Assembly (NCBI GenBank): GCA_016713735.1
Contig: JADJOP010000005.1
Coordinates: 62,001-126,000 of the forward strand
Source: Bryobacterales bacterium
GTDB lineage: Bacteria; Acidobacteriota; Terriglobia; Bryobacterales; Bryobacteraceae
Direction of reading: 5' to 3'
DNA: 64,000 nucleotides
The notes beneath the pieces were generated by a model. The model was not told the DNA's origin. It was given only the letters and a program-made list of their open reading frames with translations, and did not search any database. Shown here in pieces: positions 9,573 through 19,084 of this stretch (positions within the stretch are counted from its first letter, which is position 1; each line of letters begins with the position of its first letter). A program made the position numbers and the translations under genes.

Positions 9573-9934
9573 ACATGTTCTCCTGCGGAACTACAGAAGC
9601 GGCTTCATTTTAGGCCTAAATTGTTGATTTAGCAAGGTCTAAACAGGTTCACTCCCGCTCCCGATCAGGCCATGAGCTAGCGTGATATACCACTTAGTCC
9701 GGACTATTGTTGCCGCGATTTTCTCCATCCAGTTAGTGCCGCCCCCATTCCGCTTGCTCACAACAGTCTCACTCGGCAACTACTTACTCTCAGAGGCCCT
9801 AACTTTCTCCACCAGTCCGGATTGATCCCCCCTGCTCGTCCAACTCCCCACTAGTCGTTGAATTTTCCCCCTTCCCGCCGCAACCCCGCACCCCCCTCAC
9901 ACGTAACACCAATCAACCGTTCAAAGGTGCAGAC
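9573..9934. other. Divergent intergenic region, no gene seen
   Basis: These 362 nt lie between the divergent starts of the giant VWA protein and the lectin-like protein. They are clearly less GC-rich than the surroundings. No coding pattern is visible, so the stretch most likely holds the two promoters. AAAGGTGCAGAC just before 9935 may serve as ribosome-binding site for the lectin gene. Confidence 0.5.
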
Positions 9935-11056
9935 ATGAGAATCGCGCTGCTTTTGCCCGCCCTCGCGCTGGCCTGCCAGGCCCAATGGAACCTCGTGGGC
10001 GATGCCCGCCCGCTCGGCTCCGGCGTCCGCCTCACGCGCGCCAGCAACGACTTAGGCGGCGCCATGTGGCGCACGGACAAGGAACCCCTCGCCTCCGGCT
10101 TCGACACACGCTTTCGCTTCCGCATCTCCGACCCCGGCGGCCTCGACAATGGCGCCGACGGCTTCGCCTTCGTCATCCAAAACCACGGCAACCACGCCTT
10201 GGGCGGCTTCGGCGGCGCGGGCGGCTTTGCCACCGGCGGCGACATCCACGAGGCCGCCGCCGCCGGCATCCCCTTCACCCTCGCCGTCTTCTTCGATACC
10301 CATAAGAACGACGAGTCCCGCGACCCCTCAGGCAACTTCCTCACCGTCGTCATGAACGGCCACCCCGAAGCCGTCCTGTGGCCGCCCAAGCGCCTCGCCC
10401 TCGTCAAGAACCTGCCCTTCAAATTGAAAGACGGCAAAGAGCACCAGGCCCGCATTCGCTTTGAGCCGCCCCTCCTCACTGTCTACCTGGATGACCGCCC
10501 CGCCCCAGTTCTCCGCACCGTTGTCGATCTCCGCCCCGTGCTCGACCCCGAAGGCAAAGCCTACGTCGGCTTCACCGCCTCCACCGGCGCCGGCTGGGCC
10601 AACCACGACATCCTGGAGTGGGAGTGGCGCCCCGCCGTCTCTTCCACCATCTCCGTGGTCACCTCTCAAATCACCTTTGCCGCTCACGACTGCCTGCCGG
10701 ACCGCAACCTCTGCACTCCGCCCCAGCCGCGCATCACCCCGCTTGAGCCCGGGCGCTATCGCATCGTCTTGCCTGCTCACCAGCCCGCCGGAGCCGCGCT
10801 GCCCAATCCGCGCCAACTGCCCGTCCAACTCCTCTCCGCCACCGGCATCGTCTGTGGCGCAGGCGGCCCCAACGGCTCGCCCTCCTGCTCCGGCCCGCAG
10901 GATCGCGTCGCCATCCGCACCGCACAGGGGCGATCCACCTTCACCATTGAGGGCATCCCCGGCCCCCACCAGGGCTTCTTCGAACTGGAGGTCGCACTTG
11001 ATCCGGGCAAGCGGCTTCCCGCGCCGTCCTCGCCGCGTGACACCGAGCCGGGGTAA
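9935..11056 (+). CDS. Secreted L-type lectin-like protein
   Basis: A protein of 373 residues with a signal peptide ending ALACQA. Residues about 18-235 follow the legume/L-type lectin fold: GGAMWRTDKEPLASGFDTRF, then DGFAFVIQNHGNHALGG, then the metal-site strand AVFFDTHKN, then AYVGFTASTGAGWANHDILE at the end of the sandwich. This fold binds carbohydrate through Asp/Asn-held calcium. About 130 C-terminal residues are unassigned and contain four Cys (HDCLPDRNLC; IVCGAGG; PSCSG), probably paired outside the cytoplasm. It is divergent from the VWA/BACON protein, and the two may share a role in surface carbohydrate contact. Confidence 0.75.
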   Translation: MRIALLLPALALACQAQWNLVGDARPLGSGVRLTRASNDLGGAMWRTDKEPLASGFDTRFRFRISDPGGLDNGADGFAFVIQNHGNHALGGFGGAGGFATGGDIHEAAAAGIPFTLAVFFDTHKNDESRDPSGNFLTVVMNGHPEAVLWPPKRLALVKNLPFKLKDGKEHQARIRFEPPLLTVYLDDRPAPVLRTVVDLRPVLDPEGKAYVGFTASTGAGWANHDILEWEWRPAVSSTISVVTSQITFAAHDCLPDRNLCTPPQPRITPLEPGRYRIVLPAHQPAGAALPNPRQLPVQLLSATGIVCGAGGPNGSPSCSGPQDRVAIRTAQGRSTFTIEGIPGPHQGFFELEVALDPGKRLPAPSSPRDTEPG

Positions 11057-11114
11057 ACGGCCTGTCCATCGCCCGGCGCGCCGCGCCCGCCGCCTCCCAG
11101 AGGCGCCCTACGCC

Positions 11115-11549
11115 TTACACTGTGCCGATCCGCTCGCCCGGCCGTACAATCCAGCAGCTTTCATGACGCGTGAACCCGACGCGCGGGTAGTAGTCCACCG
11201 CCTTCGGCGCCGCCAGCAGAATCAGCATCGCCCGCGGCGCCGCCTCCTGCGTCCGCCGCATCAACTCCATGCCGATGCCGCTCTTCTGATGTGACAGCCG
11301 CACCGCCAGGTCAGAGAGATAGGTGCAGTACACGCCGTCGGTGAGCGACCGCGCGATGCCCACCAGCTGCTCGCCGTCCCAGGCCGTGATCACCAGGTTG
11401 GCGCTCTCCAGCATCGCCTTCATCCGCTCCCGCTCCTCCACCGGCCGCCGCTCGCCCAACGTCGAGGCCACATACAACTCAATCACCTGGTCCAGGTCCA
11501 CATCGTTTCCCGTGCGATAGTGCATGGGAATAGGATCGCGCAAGAGCAT
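11115..11549 (-). CDS. GNAT-family N-acetyltransferase
   Basis: A protein of 144 residues with the GNAT layout: NLVITAWDGEQLVGIARSLTD (strands 2-4), then TYLSDLAVRLSHQKSGIGMELM. The latter is acetyl-CoA pyrophosphate loop motif A, with Q-K-S-G-I-G in place of QxxGxG. AVDYYPRVGFTRHE ends the fold. The substrate is unknown. The start at 11549 is preceded by GGAGG nine bases upstream; an internal Met at 11525 is an alternative. Confidence 0.8.
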   Translation of the reverse strand: MLLRDPIPMHYRTGNDVDLDQVIELYVASTLGERRPVEERERMKAMLESANLVITAWDGEQLVGIARSLTDGVYCTYLSDLAVRLSHQKSGIGMELMRRTQEAAPRAMLILLAAPKAVDYYPRVGFTRHESCWIVRPGERIGTV

Positions 11550-11558
11550 ATTCGCATG

Positions 11559-11621
11559 CCTCCGCCCTGCTCAACCGCGCCTCCACTCTGCTAAACCGCG
11601 CCTTCGCCCTGCTAAACTAAA
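11559..11621 (+). repeat. Three tandem 21-bp repeats before the phosphofructokinase gene
   Basis: Three abutting 21-bp copies share CCTYCRCYCTGCTMAAC and run from 11559, 11580 and 11601. The last copy ends TGCTAAACTAAA, whose TAAACT could be a -10 box for the gene at 11666. The array may therefore be part of the promoter. Confidence 0.75.
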
Positions 11622-11665
11622 AGTTTCATTCCGCCCATCTTTCAGGGCCACACTCAGGAGTCATC

Positions 11666-12847
11666 ATGGCAAAACGCATCGGCATCCTCACCGGCGGAGG
11701 CGACGTCCCAGGCCTCAACTCCGTCATCAAAGGCGTCACCTACCGCGCCACCGAAGCAGGTTTCGAAGTCACCGGCATCCGCCGCGGCTGGGAAGGCCTC
11801 ACTCACGTCAATCTGGCCGACCCCGGCTCCCGCAACCGCTACGTGCTGGGGCTGACGCGCGAGAACACGCGCACCATCGACCGCACCGGCGGCACCTTCC
11901 TTCACTCCTCGCGCACCAATCCCGTCAAGATGAAGTCTCTTCCGCCCTTCCTCCAGGGCCAGCAGTTTCCCTGGAAGGAAGTGGAAAAGGACGGCAAGAA
12001 GAACGTCACCTACGACGTCACCGACCAGGTGAAGAAGAACCTCAAGGAACTCAACGTCGACTACCTCGTCGCCATCGGCGGTGACGATACCCTCTCCTAC
12101 GCCGCCCACTTGAACAACGCCGGCGTGCCCGTCGTCGCCATCCCCAAAACGATGGACAACGACGTCCGCAACACCGAATACTGCATCGGCTTTTCCACCG
12201 CCATCACGCGCGCCATGGATGCCATCAACCGCCAGCGCTCCACCGTTGGCTCCCACGAACGCATCGGCGTCTTCCGCGTCTTCGGCCGCGACGCCGGCTA
12301 CACTTCGCTCTACACCGCCTTTGTCACCAGCGTCCGCTGCGCCATCCCCGAATACCAGTTCGATCTCGAAAAGATGATCGACCTGCTCGTCAACGACAAG
12401 CGCAACAACCCCTCCAACTACTCCCTCGTCGTGCTCAGCGAAGGCGCCGAATGGCAGGGCTACGAGGTGCTACACTACGGCGCCGAAGACGCCTACGGCC
12501 ACCGCAAAAAGATGAACGTCGGCGAAGCCTTCTCCGACAAACTCAAGGCCGCCACCGGCGAGGAGACCATCGTCAGCGACCTCACCTACGACCTCCGCTC
12601 CGGCGAAGCCGACTTCGTCGACAAGATGGTCGCCTCCACCTTCGCCGGCATGGCCTTTGACGCCATCGTCGAAGGCAAGTCCGGCATCATGACCGCCATC
12701 GTCAACGGCTGCTACACCCTGTCGCCCATCCCCGATCCGCGCCTCGGACCGCGTAAGGTCGAAGTCGAAACGATGTACAACACCGAGCGCTACCGCCCCA
12801 CCTACAACAACAAACTCGGCCTGCCCATCTTCCTCACCAAGGCCTGA
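11666..12847 (+). CDS. pfp: Pyrophosphate-dependent 6-phosphofructokinase
   Basis: Phosphorylates fructose 6-phosphate to fructose 1,6-bisphosphate in glycolysis. The family motifs are intact: GILTGGGDVPGLN at the phosphate-donor loop and FGRDAGY (207-213). Two positions decide the donor. GGDDT (138-142) has Asp where ATP enzymes have Gly. PKTMDND (160-166) has Lys where ATP enzymes have Gly. Both are the known signature of PPi dependence, so I call a reversible PPi enzyme. Length is 393 residues. CAGGAG, 8 nt before ATG, is a good ribosome-binding site. Confidence 0.88.
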   Translation: MAKRIGILTGGGDVPGLNSVIKGVTYRATEAGFEVTGIRRGWEGLTHVNLADPGSRNRYVLGLTRENTRTIDRTGGTFLHSSRTNPVKMKSLPPFLQGQQFPWKEVEKDGKKNVTYDVTDQVKKNLKELNVDYLVAIGGDDTLSYAAHLNNAGVPVVAIPKTMDNDVRNTEYCIGFSTAITRAMDAINRQRSTVGSHERIGVFRVFGRDAGYTSLYTAFVTSVRCAIPEYQFDLEKMIDLLVNDKRNNPSNYSLVVLSEGAEWQGYEVLHYGAEDAYGHRKKMNVGEAFSDKLKAATGEETIVSDLTYDLRSGEADFVDKMVASTFAGMAFDAIVEGKSGIMTAIVNGCYTLSPIPDPRLGPRKVEVETMYNTERYRPTYNNKLGLPIFLTKA

Positions 12848-12855
12848 GGCTTCGG

Positions 12856-13530
12856 GTGGCCCTGCTTCACACACTCCTCCGGAAATGGCGCAAACGGGGC
12901 GCGGTCCACACGGCCGCGCCCTTGCCGCTTTCCCCCGAGTTGGAGCGCCGCATCCGCGCTTCCTTTGAAGACGCCGCCCACGACGAAGAACACTTCCCCT
13001 CCACCATCGACCCGCGCATCGAACACGTGCGCCTGCTCGTCAGGGAGTTCTCCACGCTGCCCGCTCCGTTGATCGCCGACATCGGCTGCGGCAAGGGCCG
13101 CTTCGCCCGCGTCCTCGCCGGCGAAATCCCCGGCTCCCGCCTCGTCTGCTCCGACGTCTCGCTCAACATGCTCGCCCACGCCGGCCCGCCCCTGGCCCCC
13201 TGCGCCGCTTCCATGACCGCCCTCCCCTTCCGCGACTCCTGCTTCGATGCCGCCTATGCCACCGAATCACTCGAGCACGCCGTCGACATCCCCGCCGCCG
13301 TGGCCCACATCTGCCGCATCGTCCGCCCCGGCGGACGCATCGTCATCATCGACAAGAACAAGGACCACTGGGGCAAACTGAAAACGCCGGAATGGGAACG
13401 CTGGTTCGGCCGCCAGGAACTGGAGCAACTGCTCGCCCGCCACTGCCGCCTCGTGCGTTCGCAGTTCCTCTCCTATTGGGAAGACGTCGAACCCGACGGC
13501 ATGTTCCTCGCCTGGATCGCCGAACGATAG
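12856..13530 (+). CDS. SAM-dependent class I methyltransferase
   Basis: A protein of 224 residues with the Methyltransf_11 pattern: IADIGCGKGRFARVLAG (motif I, SAM loop), LVCSDVSLNMLAHA (motif II acidic), DAAYATESLEHAVD (motif IV) and CRIVRPGGRIVIIDKN (motif VI). The substrate is unknown. GTG at 12856 starts 8 nt after the phosphofructokinase stop, so the two are probably cotranscribed. The gene ends 1 nt from the stop of the convergent hybrid kinase. Confidence 0.82.
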   Translation: MALLHTLLRKWRKRGAVHTAAPLPLSPELERRIRASFEDAAHDEEHFPSTIDPRIEHVRLLVREFSTLPAPLIADIGCGKGRFARVLAGEIPGSRLVCSDVSLNMLAHAGPPLAPCAASMTALPFRDSCFDAAYATESLEHAVDIPAAVAHICRIVRPGGRIVIIDKNKDHWGKLKTPEWERWFGRQELEQLLARHCRLVRSQFLSYWEDVEPDGMFLAWIAER

Positions 13531-13531
13531 C

Positions 13532-16500
13532 TCAGTCGCCTTGCCGCCCCCCCAACGGCGCCTCGCCAGCCGGCGCCCCCTCGCCCTGCCTCCCGTTCAC
13601 CTCGGCCAGCAGCGCCACCAGCGCCGCCACCATCACCGGCTTCGGCAGGTACGCGTCCATGCCCTGCGCCAGGCACTGCTCGCGGTCGCCCTCCATCGCA
13701 TTGGCCGTCATGGCCACAATCGGCAGCCGCCTGCCGCCATTCTCCTCCGCCTCTAAGCGCCTGATCTCGCGCGTCGCCTCAAAGCCGTCCATCTCCGGCA
13801 TCTGCACATCCATCAACACCAGGTCGTAGCGTGCACGCCCCACAGCCTCCACCGCCGCACGCCCGTTGCCGGCCACATCCACCACGTGCCCGCGCCTCTC
13901 CAGCATGCGTTTGGCCAGCACCTGGTTGATCGCGTTATCCTCGGCCACCAGCACCCGCAGCGGCCGCTCCCGCGTCTCCTCGCGCGACGGCGCCCACGCT
14001 CCCTCACCCCTGCCCGGCGCCGCCGCCACAAGAAACGGCGCATGAAACCGGAACGTGCTCCCCTCGCCCGGCCTCGACTCCACCTTGATTCCGCCCCCCA
14101 TCATCTCCGCCAACTTGCGCGAAATGCTCAACCCCAAACCCGTTCCCCCAAACCTCCGCGCCATCCGCTTGTCGGCCTGCGTGAAGGCCTCGAAAATCGT
14201 CTCGGTCTGCTCCGGCGATATCCCAATCCCCGTGTCGGCGACCGCAAACTCGATCTCCGCCACCACATCCTCTCCCTCCCTCCTCATGCCCGCCGCGCTT
14301 ACCCGCAACTCCACGCTTCCCGCTTCGGTGAACTTAATCGCATTGCCCACCAGGTTGAGCAAAATCTGCCTCACCCTGCCCGCATCGGCCGCCACATACT
14401 CCGGCACATCGCCGGCCACCGCGAACTCCAATCGCAACCCCTTCTGCGACGCCACTGCCCGCAGCGCCCTCACCGGGCTTTCGGCCACCTCCCGGATGGC
14501 GCACGGCGCCGCCTCCATCTCAATCTTGCCCGCTTCCACCTTGGAGAAGTCCAACACGTCGTTGATCACCCCCAACAGCCCCTCGGCCGAAACCTTGCTC
14601 AATTGCAGAAGCTCGACCTGTTCCTTGTCCACTCGCGTGCCCAGCAGCAACTGCGTCATGCCGAGAATCCCGTTCAACGGCGTCCGGATCTCATGGCTCA
14701 TGTGCGCCAGAAACCACGACTTGGCTTCATTGGCCGCCTCCGCTCTCTGCTTGGCCGCCTCCAGTTCCGCCGTCCGCTCGGTCACCGCCGCCTGCAGCCG
14801 CATCCGCGCCCGCCGCAGCGCCGTCATGCTCCACCAGTGCGCCAGCCAGACCACAGCCCCCAGCAACAAACCCACGGCGATCGCAAACCACCCCGTCTGC
14901 CACCACGCCGGCAGCACCGCAAACCGGAATTGCGCCGGCTCAACGCTCCACAGGCCCCGCGCGTTCCTCGCCTTCACCTCAAACACATACTCGCCCGGCG
15001 GCAGGCTCGGGTAGCGCAACACCCGCTCGTTGGTCTCCTCCCATTGTGCCGACGGCAGCCCTTGCATGCGGTAGGCAAACCGCACCGCCTCCGGGTTCTC
15101 AAACACGATCGCCGAATACCCGATCGCCAGCGGCCCCGGCGCCAGTTGCAGTCCCTCAAACCCCGCCGCCCACCTCCGCGTGCCATGCGAAACGTCGTGA
15201 ATCAGCGCCCGCGGCGGCTGCACCTTCGTGCGGTGCGGAAAGAACGACGCCAGCCCCTTGCTCGTTCCCACCCACACCGTGCGGTCAGCGTCGGCCCAAA
15301 ATGCGTTCCCGTTCGTGTCGTCCCACACCAGCCCATCTCCCACGCCATGGTGAGTCCAACGCTTGCCGTCAAACACGTCCACTCCGTTGTCGCTCCCATA
15401 CCAGACGCGCCCCTCCGTGTCCACGCCTGTCAGCATGCAGTAATCCGAGGCCAGCCCGTCCCGCGTCGTGAAGTGCTCCATCCGCGGCCGGTCCTGCCCA
15501 TCAAAGGTCAACTTCGTCAGCCCCACCGCCTCGCGATACCCGATCCAATAGGCCCCATCCCGCTCGACCGCAATCGCTCCCACAATGTTCGACGGCAACC
15601 CCTCACGCCGCCCCAACACGCGCCAGCTTCCATTCTTCCGCCGTGCCAGTCCATGCCGCGTGGCCACCCAAATCGTTCCGTCGGCCTCGGCCAGTACACT
15701 CAGGCTCCTCACATCGGCCGGCAGCCCCGCAATCTCCACCCGCTCCCAGCGCCGGCCCTTCACCCCATCGATGCGGTACACCCCCTGCTTTGTCGCCGCC
15801 CACACATACCCCTCCCCGTCCGTCCCCATCCCTTGCACGCCCCCATCGTTCAATCCCTCGGCCACGCCAAAACGCCTCACCGCGCCCGTCCGCGGATCCA
15901 GCCGCGCCGCCCCACCCACGAAAAACCCGATCCACACCCCGCCATCGGCCGCCACCGTAATCGCCCGCGCCTGGTCCTCGGTCAACCCCTCGCGCTCGCC
16001 GTAGATCGTCGTCCGCACGCGCCGGTCCTCGATCTCCCGCATGCGGTGAACCCCATTGCCCGTAGCCACCCACAGCTCACCCTCAGGCGACCGCGCCATC
16101 GCCCAAACCACCTGGCTCCGCATGCCGTCCTTGGCCGTGTAATGCGTCCACTGCCCGTAGCCCTTGAGGCGCGCCAGTCCGCCCCCGGCCAGGCCAAACC
16201 ACAGGATGCCATCGCGATCCCGGATGATCGTCGTTCCCAGCCCTCCCTCAATCCCCCACGCCTCCCCATACACCGCCCAGTGATCCTTCCGCCAGATCGC
16301 CCCCCCGGCATCGGTCGCCACCGCAATGCCCAGCCTCTCCACCCACTGGATGCCCCCGTTTGTAGTCGATACAGGCAATCCCCGGCTGCGGTCCACCCAC
16401 TGCCCCGTCGACGGAGTCACCACCACCAGCCCCGTCCGGCTGCGCAGCCAAAGCTGACCCTCCGGATCCCCCGCAAGCGAGTTCCACGGCCCCGGCGGCA

Positions 16501-17188
16501 GCCGCCAGCCTCGCCCCGGCACATCCAGCACCCCACGCCCCGCATCCCACCGGCACAACTCCTCTCCACACCCATACCAAACCACGCCGTCCGCGCCCGT
16601 CCACGGCCCTCGCGCCGCCTCCCGCGCCAGCGCCCCCGATCCCACCACGCGCCCCCGGAATTCTCCCCCCGTCCCCACCAACTCCACCAGCCCCCTCTTG
16701 GTCGCCGCGTACACCCTCGACGACGACGGACAGCTCATCACTCGGCCCTGCTCCACATCCATCCCCTCCGGCAGCGCCACCTCCTGGAAACGCTCCCCCT
16801 GCAGATAGGCCAGCCCCCCGGGGGTCGCCGCCCACAACCGCCCATCCGGCGCCACGCACAATTGAAAGACGGTGTTCGACGGCAATCCCTCCGCCAGCCC
16901 GTACTCGCGGAACCGGCTCCCGTCAAACCGGAATACCCCGTTCTCGGTCCCCAGCCACAGGAACCCCTCGTGGTCCTGCACAATGTCCTGCACCGACAGG
17001 TTCTTCAACCCCTCGGCCTGCCCGTAATATTGCACCGGATAGCGCTGCGCACACACCTCGCCCGCACCCAACAGCAACAACCCCACGCACGCCCCGATTA
17101 CCCCCGCACGCAGTCGCCGCACGGGTTGGGCTCCGGCTGCCAACTCAGCTCGGACCCTGGGCGCGTACTCCAATTCCAAGTGACGCAT
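13532..17188 (-). CDS. Hybrid histidine kinase with two-component-regulator propeller sensor
   Basis: A protein of 1218 residues. An N-terminal membrane/signal segment (about 30-47) is followed by a periplasmic beta-propeller of Reg_prop repeats (about 50-690; recurring GxxxFDGxxF, GLPSNTV, DGxxWVAT units). A Y_Y_Y domain comes next (about 695-755), then a membrane span (WFAIAVGLLLGAVVWLA). The cytoplasmic part holds HisKA with HMSHEIRTPLNG (phospho-His 832), HATPase with NLVGNAIKF, DTGIGIS and GTGLGLS, and a receiver with LMDVQMPEMDG (phospho-Asp 1127) and the final KPV. There is no DNA-binding domain, so signal leaves through the receiver or a separate phosphotransfer partner. Such sensors often detect polysaccharide breakdown products; the ligand here is unknown. 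Confidence 0.92.
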   Translation of the reverse strand: MRHLELEYAPRVRAELAAGAQPVRRLRAGVIGACVGLLLLGAGEVCAQRYPVQYYGQAEGLKNLSVQDIVQDHEGFLWLGTENGVFRFDGSRFREYGLAEGLPSNTVFQLCVAPDGRLWAATPGGLAYLQGERFQEVALPEGMDVEQGRVMSCPSSSRVYAATKRGLVELVGTGGEFRGRVVGSGALAREAARGPWTGADGVVWYGCGEELCRWDAGRGVLDVPGRGWRLPPGPWNSLAGDPEGQLWLRSRTGLVVVTPSTGQWVDRSRGLPVSTTNGGIQWVERLGIAVATDAGGAIWRKDHWAVYGEAWGIEGGLGTTIIRDRDGILWFGLAGGGLARLKGYGQWTHYTAKDGMRSQVVWAMARSPEGELWVATGNGVHRMREIEDRRVRTTIYGEREGLTEDQARAITVAADGGVWIGFFVGGAARLDPRTGAVRRFGVAEGLNDGGVQGMGTDGEGYVWAATKQGVYRIDGVKGRRWERVEIAGLPADVRSLSVLAEADGTIWVATRHGLARRKNGSWRVLGRREGLPSNIVGAIAVERDGAYWIGYREAVGLTKLTFDGQDRPRMEHFTTRDGLASDYCMLTGVDTEGRVWYGSDNGVDVFDGKRWTHHGVGDGLVWDDTNGNAFWADADRTVWVGTSKGLASFFPHRTKVQPPRALIHDVSHGTRRWAAGFEGLQLAPGPLAIGYSAIVFENPEAVRFAYRMQGLPSAQWEETNERVLRYPSLPPGEYVFEVKARNARGLWSVEPAQFRFAVLPAWWQTGWFAIAVGLLLGAVVWLAHWWSMTALRRARMRLQAAVTERTAELEAAKQRAEAANEAKSWFLAHMSHEIRTPLNGILGMTQLLLGTRVDKEQVELLQLSKVSAEGLLGVINDVLDFSKVEAGKIEMEAAPCAIREVAESPVRALRAVASQKGLRLEFAVAGDVPEYVAADAGRVRQILLNLVGNAIKFTEAGSVELRVSAAGMRREGEDVVAEIEFAVADTGIGISPEQTETIFEAFTQADKRMARRFGGTGLGLSISRKLAEMMGGGIKVESRPGEGSTFRFHAPFLVAAAPGRGEGAWAPSREETRERPLRVLVAEDNAINQVLAKRMLERRGHVVDVAGNGRAAVEAVGRARYDLVLMDVQMPEMDGFEATREIRRLEAEENGGRRLPIVAMTANAMEGDREQCLAQGMDAYLPKPVMVAALVALLAEVNGRQGEGAPAGEAPLGGRQGD

Positions 17189-17238
17189 TCGGACAATGGG
17201 ACTCTTCAGAATATATCGGCCAGATCGCCGCGATCATC

Positions 17239-17274
17239 GCCGCCATGTGGGCCGCCATGTGGGCCGCCATGTCG
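17239..17274 (+). repeat. Three 12-bp tandem repeats GCCGCCATGTGG
   Basis: Two exact copies and one near copy of GCCGCCATGTGG lie between the divergent hybrid kinase and enolase-family genes. Further GGCCATG fragments follow to about 17300. Confidence 0.7.
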
Positions 17275-17350
17275 CGGCCATGCCGCCAACCAGGCCATGT
17301 CGCCGCCAACTGCCGATTCAGCGCTTTGTGATAGCATGTCCGGCTTCGCC

Positions 17351-18470
17351 ATGAAAATCACCCAAGTGGAAACCATCTACCTTCGCCAGCCTGACGTGAA
17401 ATTCCAATGCGATTCAGGACAGGATGCTCTGATTGTACGCGTCCACACCGACGCTGGCATCACCGGCATCGGCGAGGTCGACTCCGCACCCCTCGCCGCC
17501 AAAGCCGCCATCGACGGCCCCTTCTCCCACACCACCGCCTGCGGCCTCGGCCAGCTCGTCGTCGGCGAAGACCCTTCGAAACCGAAAAGCTGTGGCACAA
17601 AATGTATCGCGGCAACATCTACGGCGGCCGCCGCGGCGTCGGCTTCCACGCCATCTCCGGCATCGACATGGCCCTCTGGGACATTAAAGGCAAAGCCCTC
17701 GGCATGCCCGTGTGGAAACTCCTCGGCGGCGGCTTCTGCGACAAGATCCGCTGCTACGCCTCCTCACTATGGGGACCCACCCCCGAGGCCACCTACGAAC
17801 TCGCCGGCCGCTACCGCGACCAGGGCTTCACCGCCGTCAAGTTCGGTTGGGATACATGGGCCGCGACGAAGCCACCGACATCGCCCTCGTCCGCGAAGCC
17901 CGCCGCGGCCTCGGCGAATCGAACGACCTCATGATCGACGCCGGCCTCGTCTGGGACGCCAAAACCGCCATCCAGCGCGCCCGCGCCTTCGAGCAGTACC
18001 ACCCCTTCTGGCTCGAAGAACCCCTCCGCCCCGACGACTACGAAGGCTACGCCAAGCTCTCCGCCGCCACTGACCTCCGCATCGCCGCCGGCGAAGAAGA
18101 ATCCTCCCGCGCCACCTTCATCGAACTCATGGACCGCGGCCGCGTCGACCTCATCCAGGTCGACCTCACCCGCTGCGGCGGCTTCACCGAAGCCATCAAA
18201 ATCGCCGCCCTCGCCTGGGACCGCGGCCTCCCCGTCGCCAACCACGGCTTCACCACCTACATCAACGTCGCCGCCGCGCTCCACTTCCTGGCCAGCATCC
18301 CCAACGCCCTCATCCTCGAATTCGTCGCCGAAGAGGAAACCAACCTCCGCGAATCAATCACCAAACAAAAGCTCCGCGCCATCGACGGCTACGTCGCCAT
18401 CCCCGACTCGCCCGGCCTCGGCGTCGATCTCGATGAAGAGGCCATCGCGCCGTTTGTCGTGAAGGGATAA
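17351..18470 (+). CDS. Mandelate racemase/muconate lactonising enzyme family protein, two frameshifts
   Basis: An enolase-superfamily enzyme of about 373 residues that abstracts a proton next to a carboxylate on a sugar acid or similar substrate. The N-terminal cap starts MKITQVETIYLR. The barrel carries AGRYRDQGFTAVKFGW with the catalytic Lys (KFGW), then LMIDAGLVWD, FWLEEPLRPDD and AAGEEESS, which supply the three metal ligands Asp, Glu and Glu. NHGFTTYINVAAALH holds the far-side His. The frame breaks near 17573 (CCCC read as CCC in GACCCTTCGAA) and near 17858 (one base short before ATGGGC). Both look like sequencing errors, since the protein is otherwise intact. The exact substrate cannot be named. 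Confidence 0.85.
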
Positions 18471-18481
18471 TAGCTAGGTCT

Positions 18482-19084
18482 ATGCTCTCCGTGACTGAAT
18501 TCCGTGAAAGGATTCGCCAGCGACACTTTGATTACCTCATTGAGAATGTTTACCTCTCCTCAGATGCCGTGCACGTCACGAAGGCTAATCTTGATCACCT
18601 CAGAGCGCGCATCTCGTCTAAGTTCAGCGTGAATGTTGGGCTCACCAACGCATGGGTGGTGGGTTCAGCAAAACTCGGATTTGCCGTTACCTCCAAACCA
18701 CAGAGAGGTGGAGTGCCCCTTCCCATATACAGGCCGTTTTCGCCGGACTCAGACATTGACGTAGCAATCGTCTCGCCCCCGATTTTCAACCAAATCTGGG
18801 AAGAGCTTTCAACTCACGCTCATCGGGCAACAAGGCTTCCTTGGGATTCTGGCCTCCTTGGTGACTATCTAGTCTATGGTTGGCTCAGGCCAGATCACTT
18901 TCCCAGGAGACCGCGGCTCCGGAGATGCGATGACTGGTGGGACGTATTCTGTTCTTTATCGGCGGATCTGCGTTACGGGCGAAGAAGGGTGCGGGGTGGT
19001 CTGTTTTTTTCAGAGGTCCACATGAGACAGTACTTTCTCCGAGGCTTGAGTCAATGTGCGAATGAGGAGTCGCTAGCCGTATGA
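18482..19084 (+). CDS. Nucleotidyltransferase-like protein, first gene of a DUF262 cassette
   Basis: A protein of 200 residues. It shows the polymerase-beta-type pattern: WVVGSAKLGFAV with Gly-Ser at 61-62, then a 26-residue insert, then SDIDVAIVS with Asp 91 and 93 as likely metal ligands (Asp 89 also near). The rest is alpha-helical with a conserved-looking GWLRPDHFP stretch. I do not recognise the exact family. Its stop overlaps the next start as ATGA, so translation is coupled to the DUF262 gene. Codons use many A and T third bases, unlike the C-ending codons of neighbouring + strand genes, a sign of recent arrival. No signal peptide or membrane span is seen. Confidence 0.65.
   Translation: MLSVTEFRERIRQRHFDYLIENVYLSSDAVHVTKANLDHLRARISSKFSVNVGLTNAWVVGSAKLGFAVTSKPQRGGVPLPIYRPFSPDSDIDVAIVSPPIFNQIWEELSTHAHRATRLPWDSGLLGDYLVYGWLRPDHFPRRPRLRRCDDWWDVFCSLSADLRYGRRRVRGGLFFSEVHMRQYFLRGLSQCANEESLAV

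Noticed and set aside
17216..17300. GCCGCCATGTGG repeats as a coding N-terminus of the enolase-family gene
   Set aside because: The family start is MKITQVETIY at 17351 and the repeats are in front of it with a poor codon pattern.
13886..18073. Open frame of 1395 codons on the + strand
   Set aside because: Almost all of it is antisense to the hybrid kinase; only its end coincides with the true enolase-family start at 17351.
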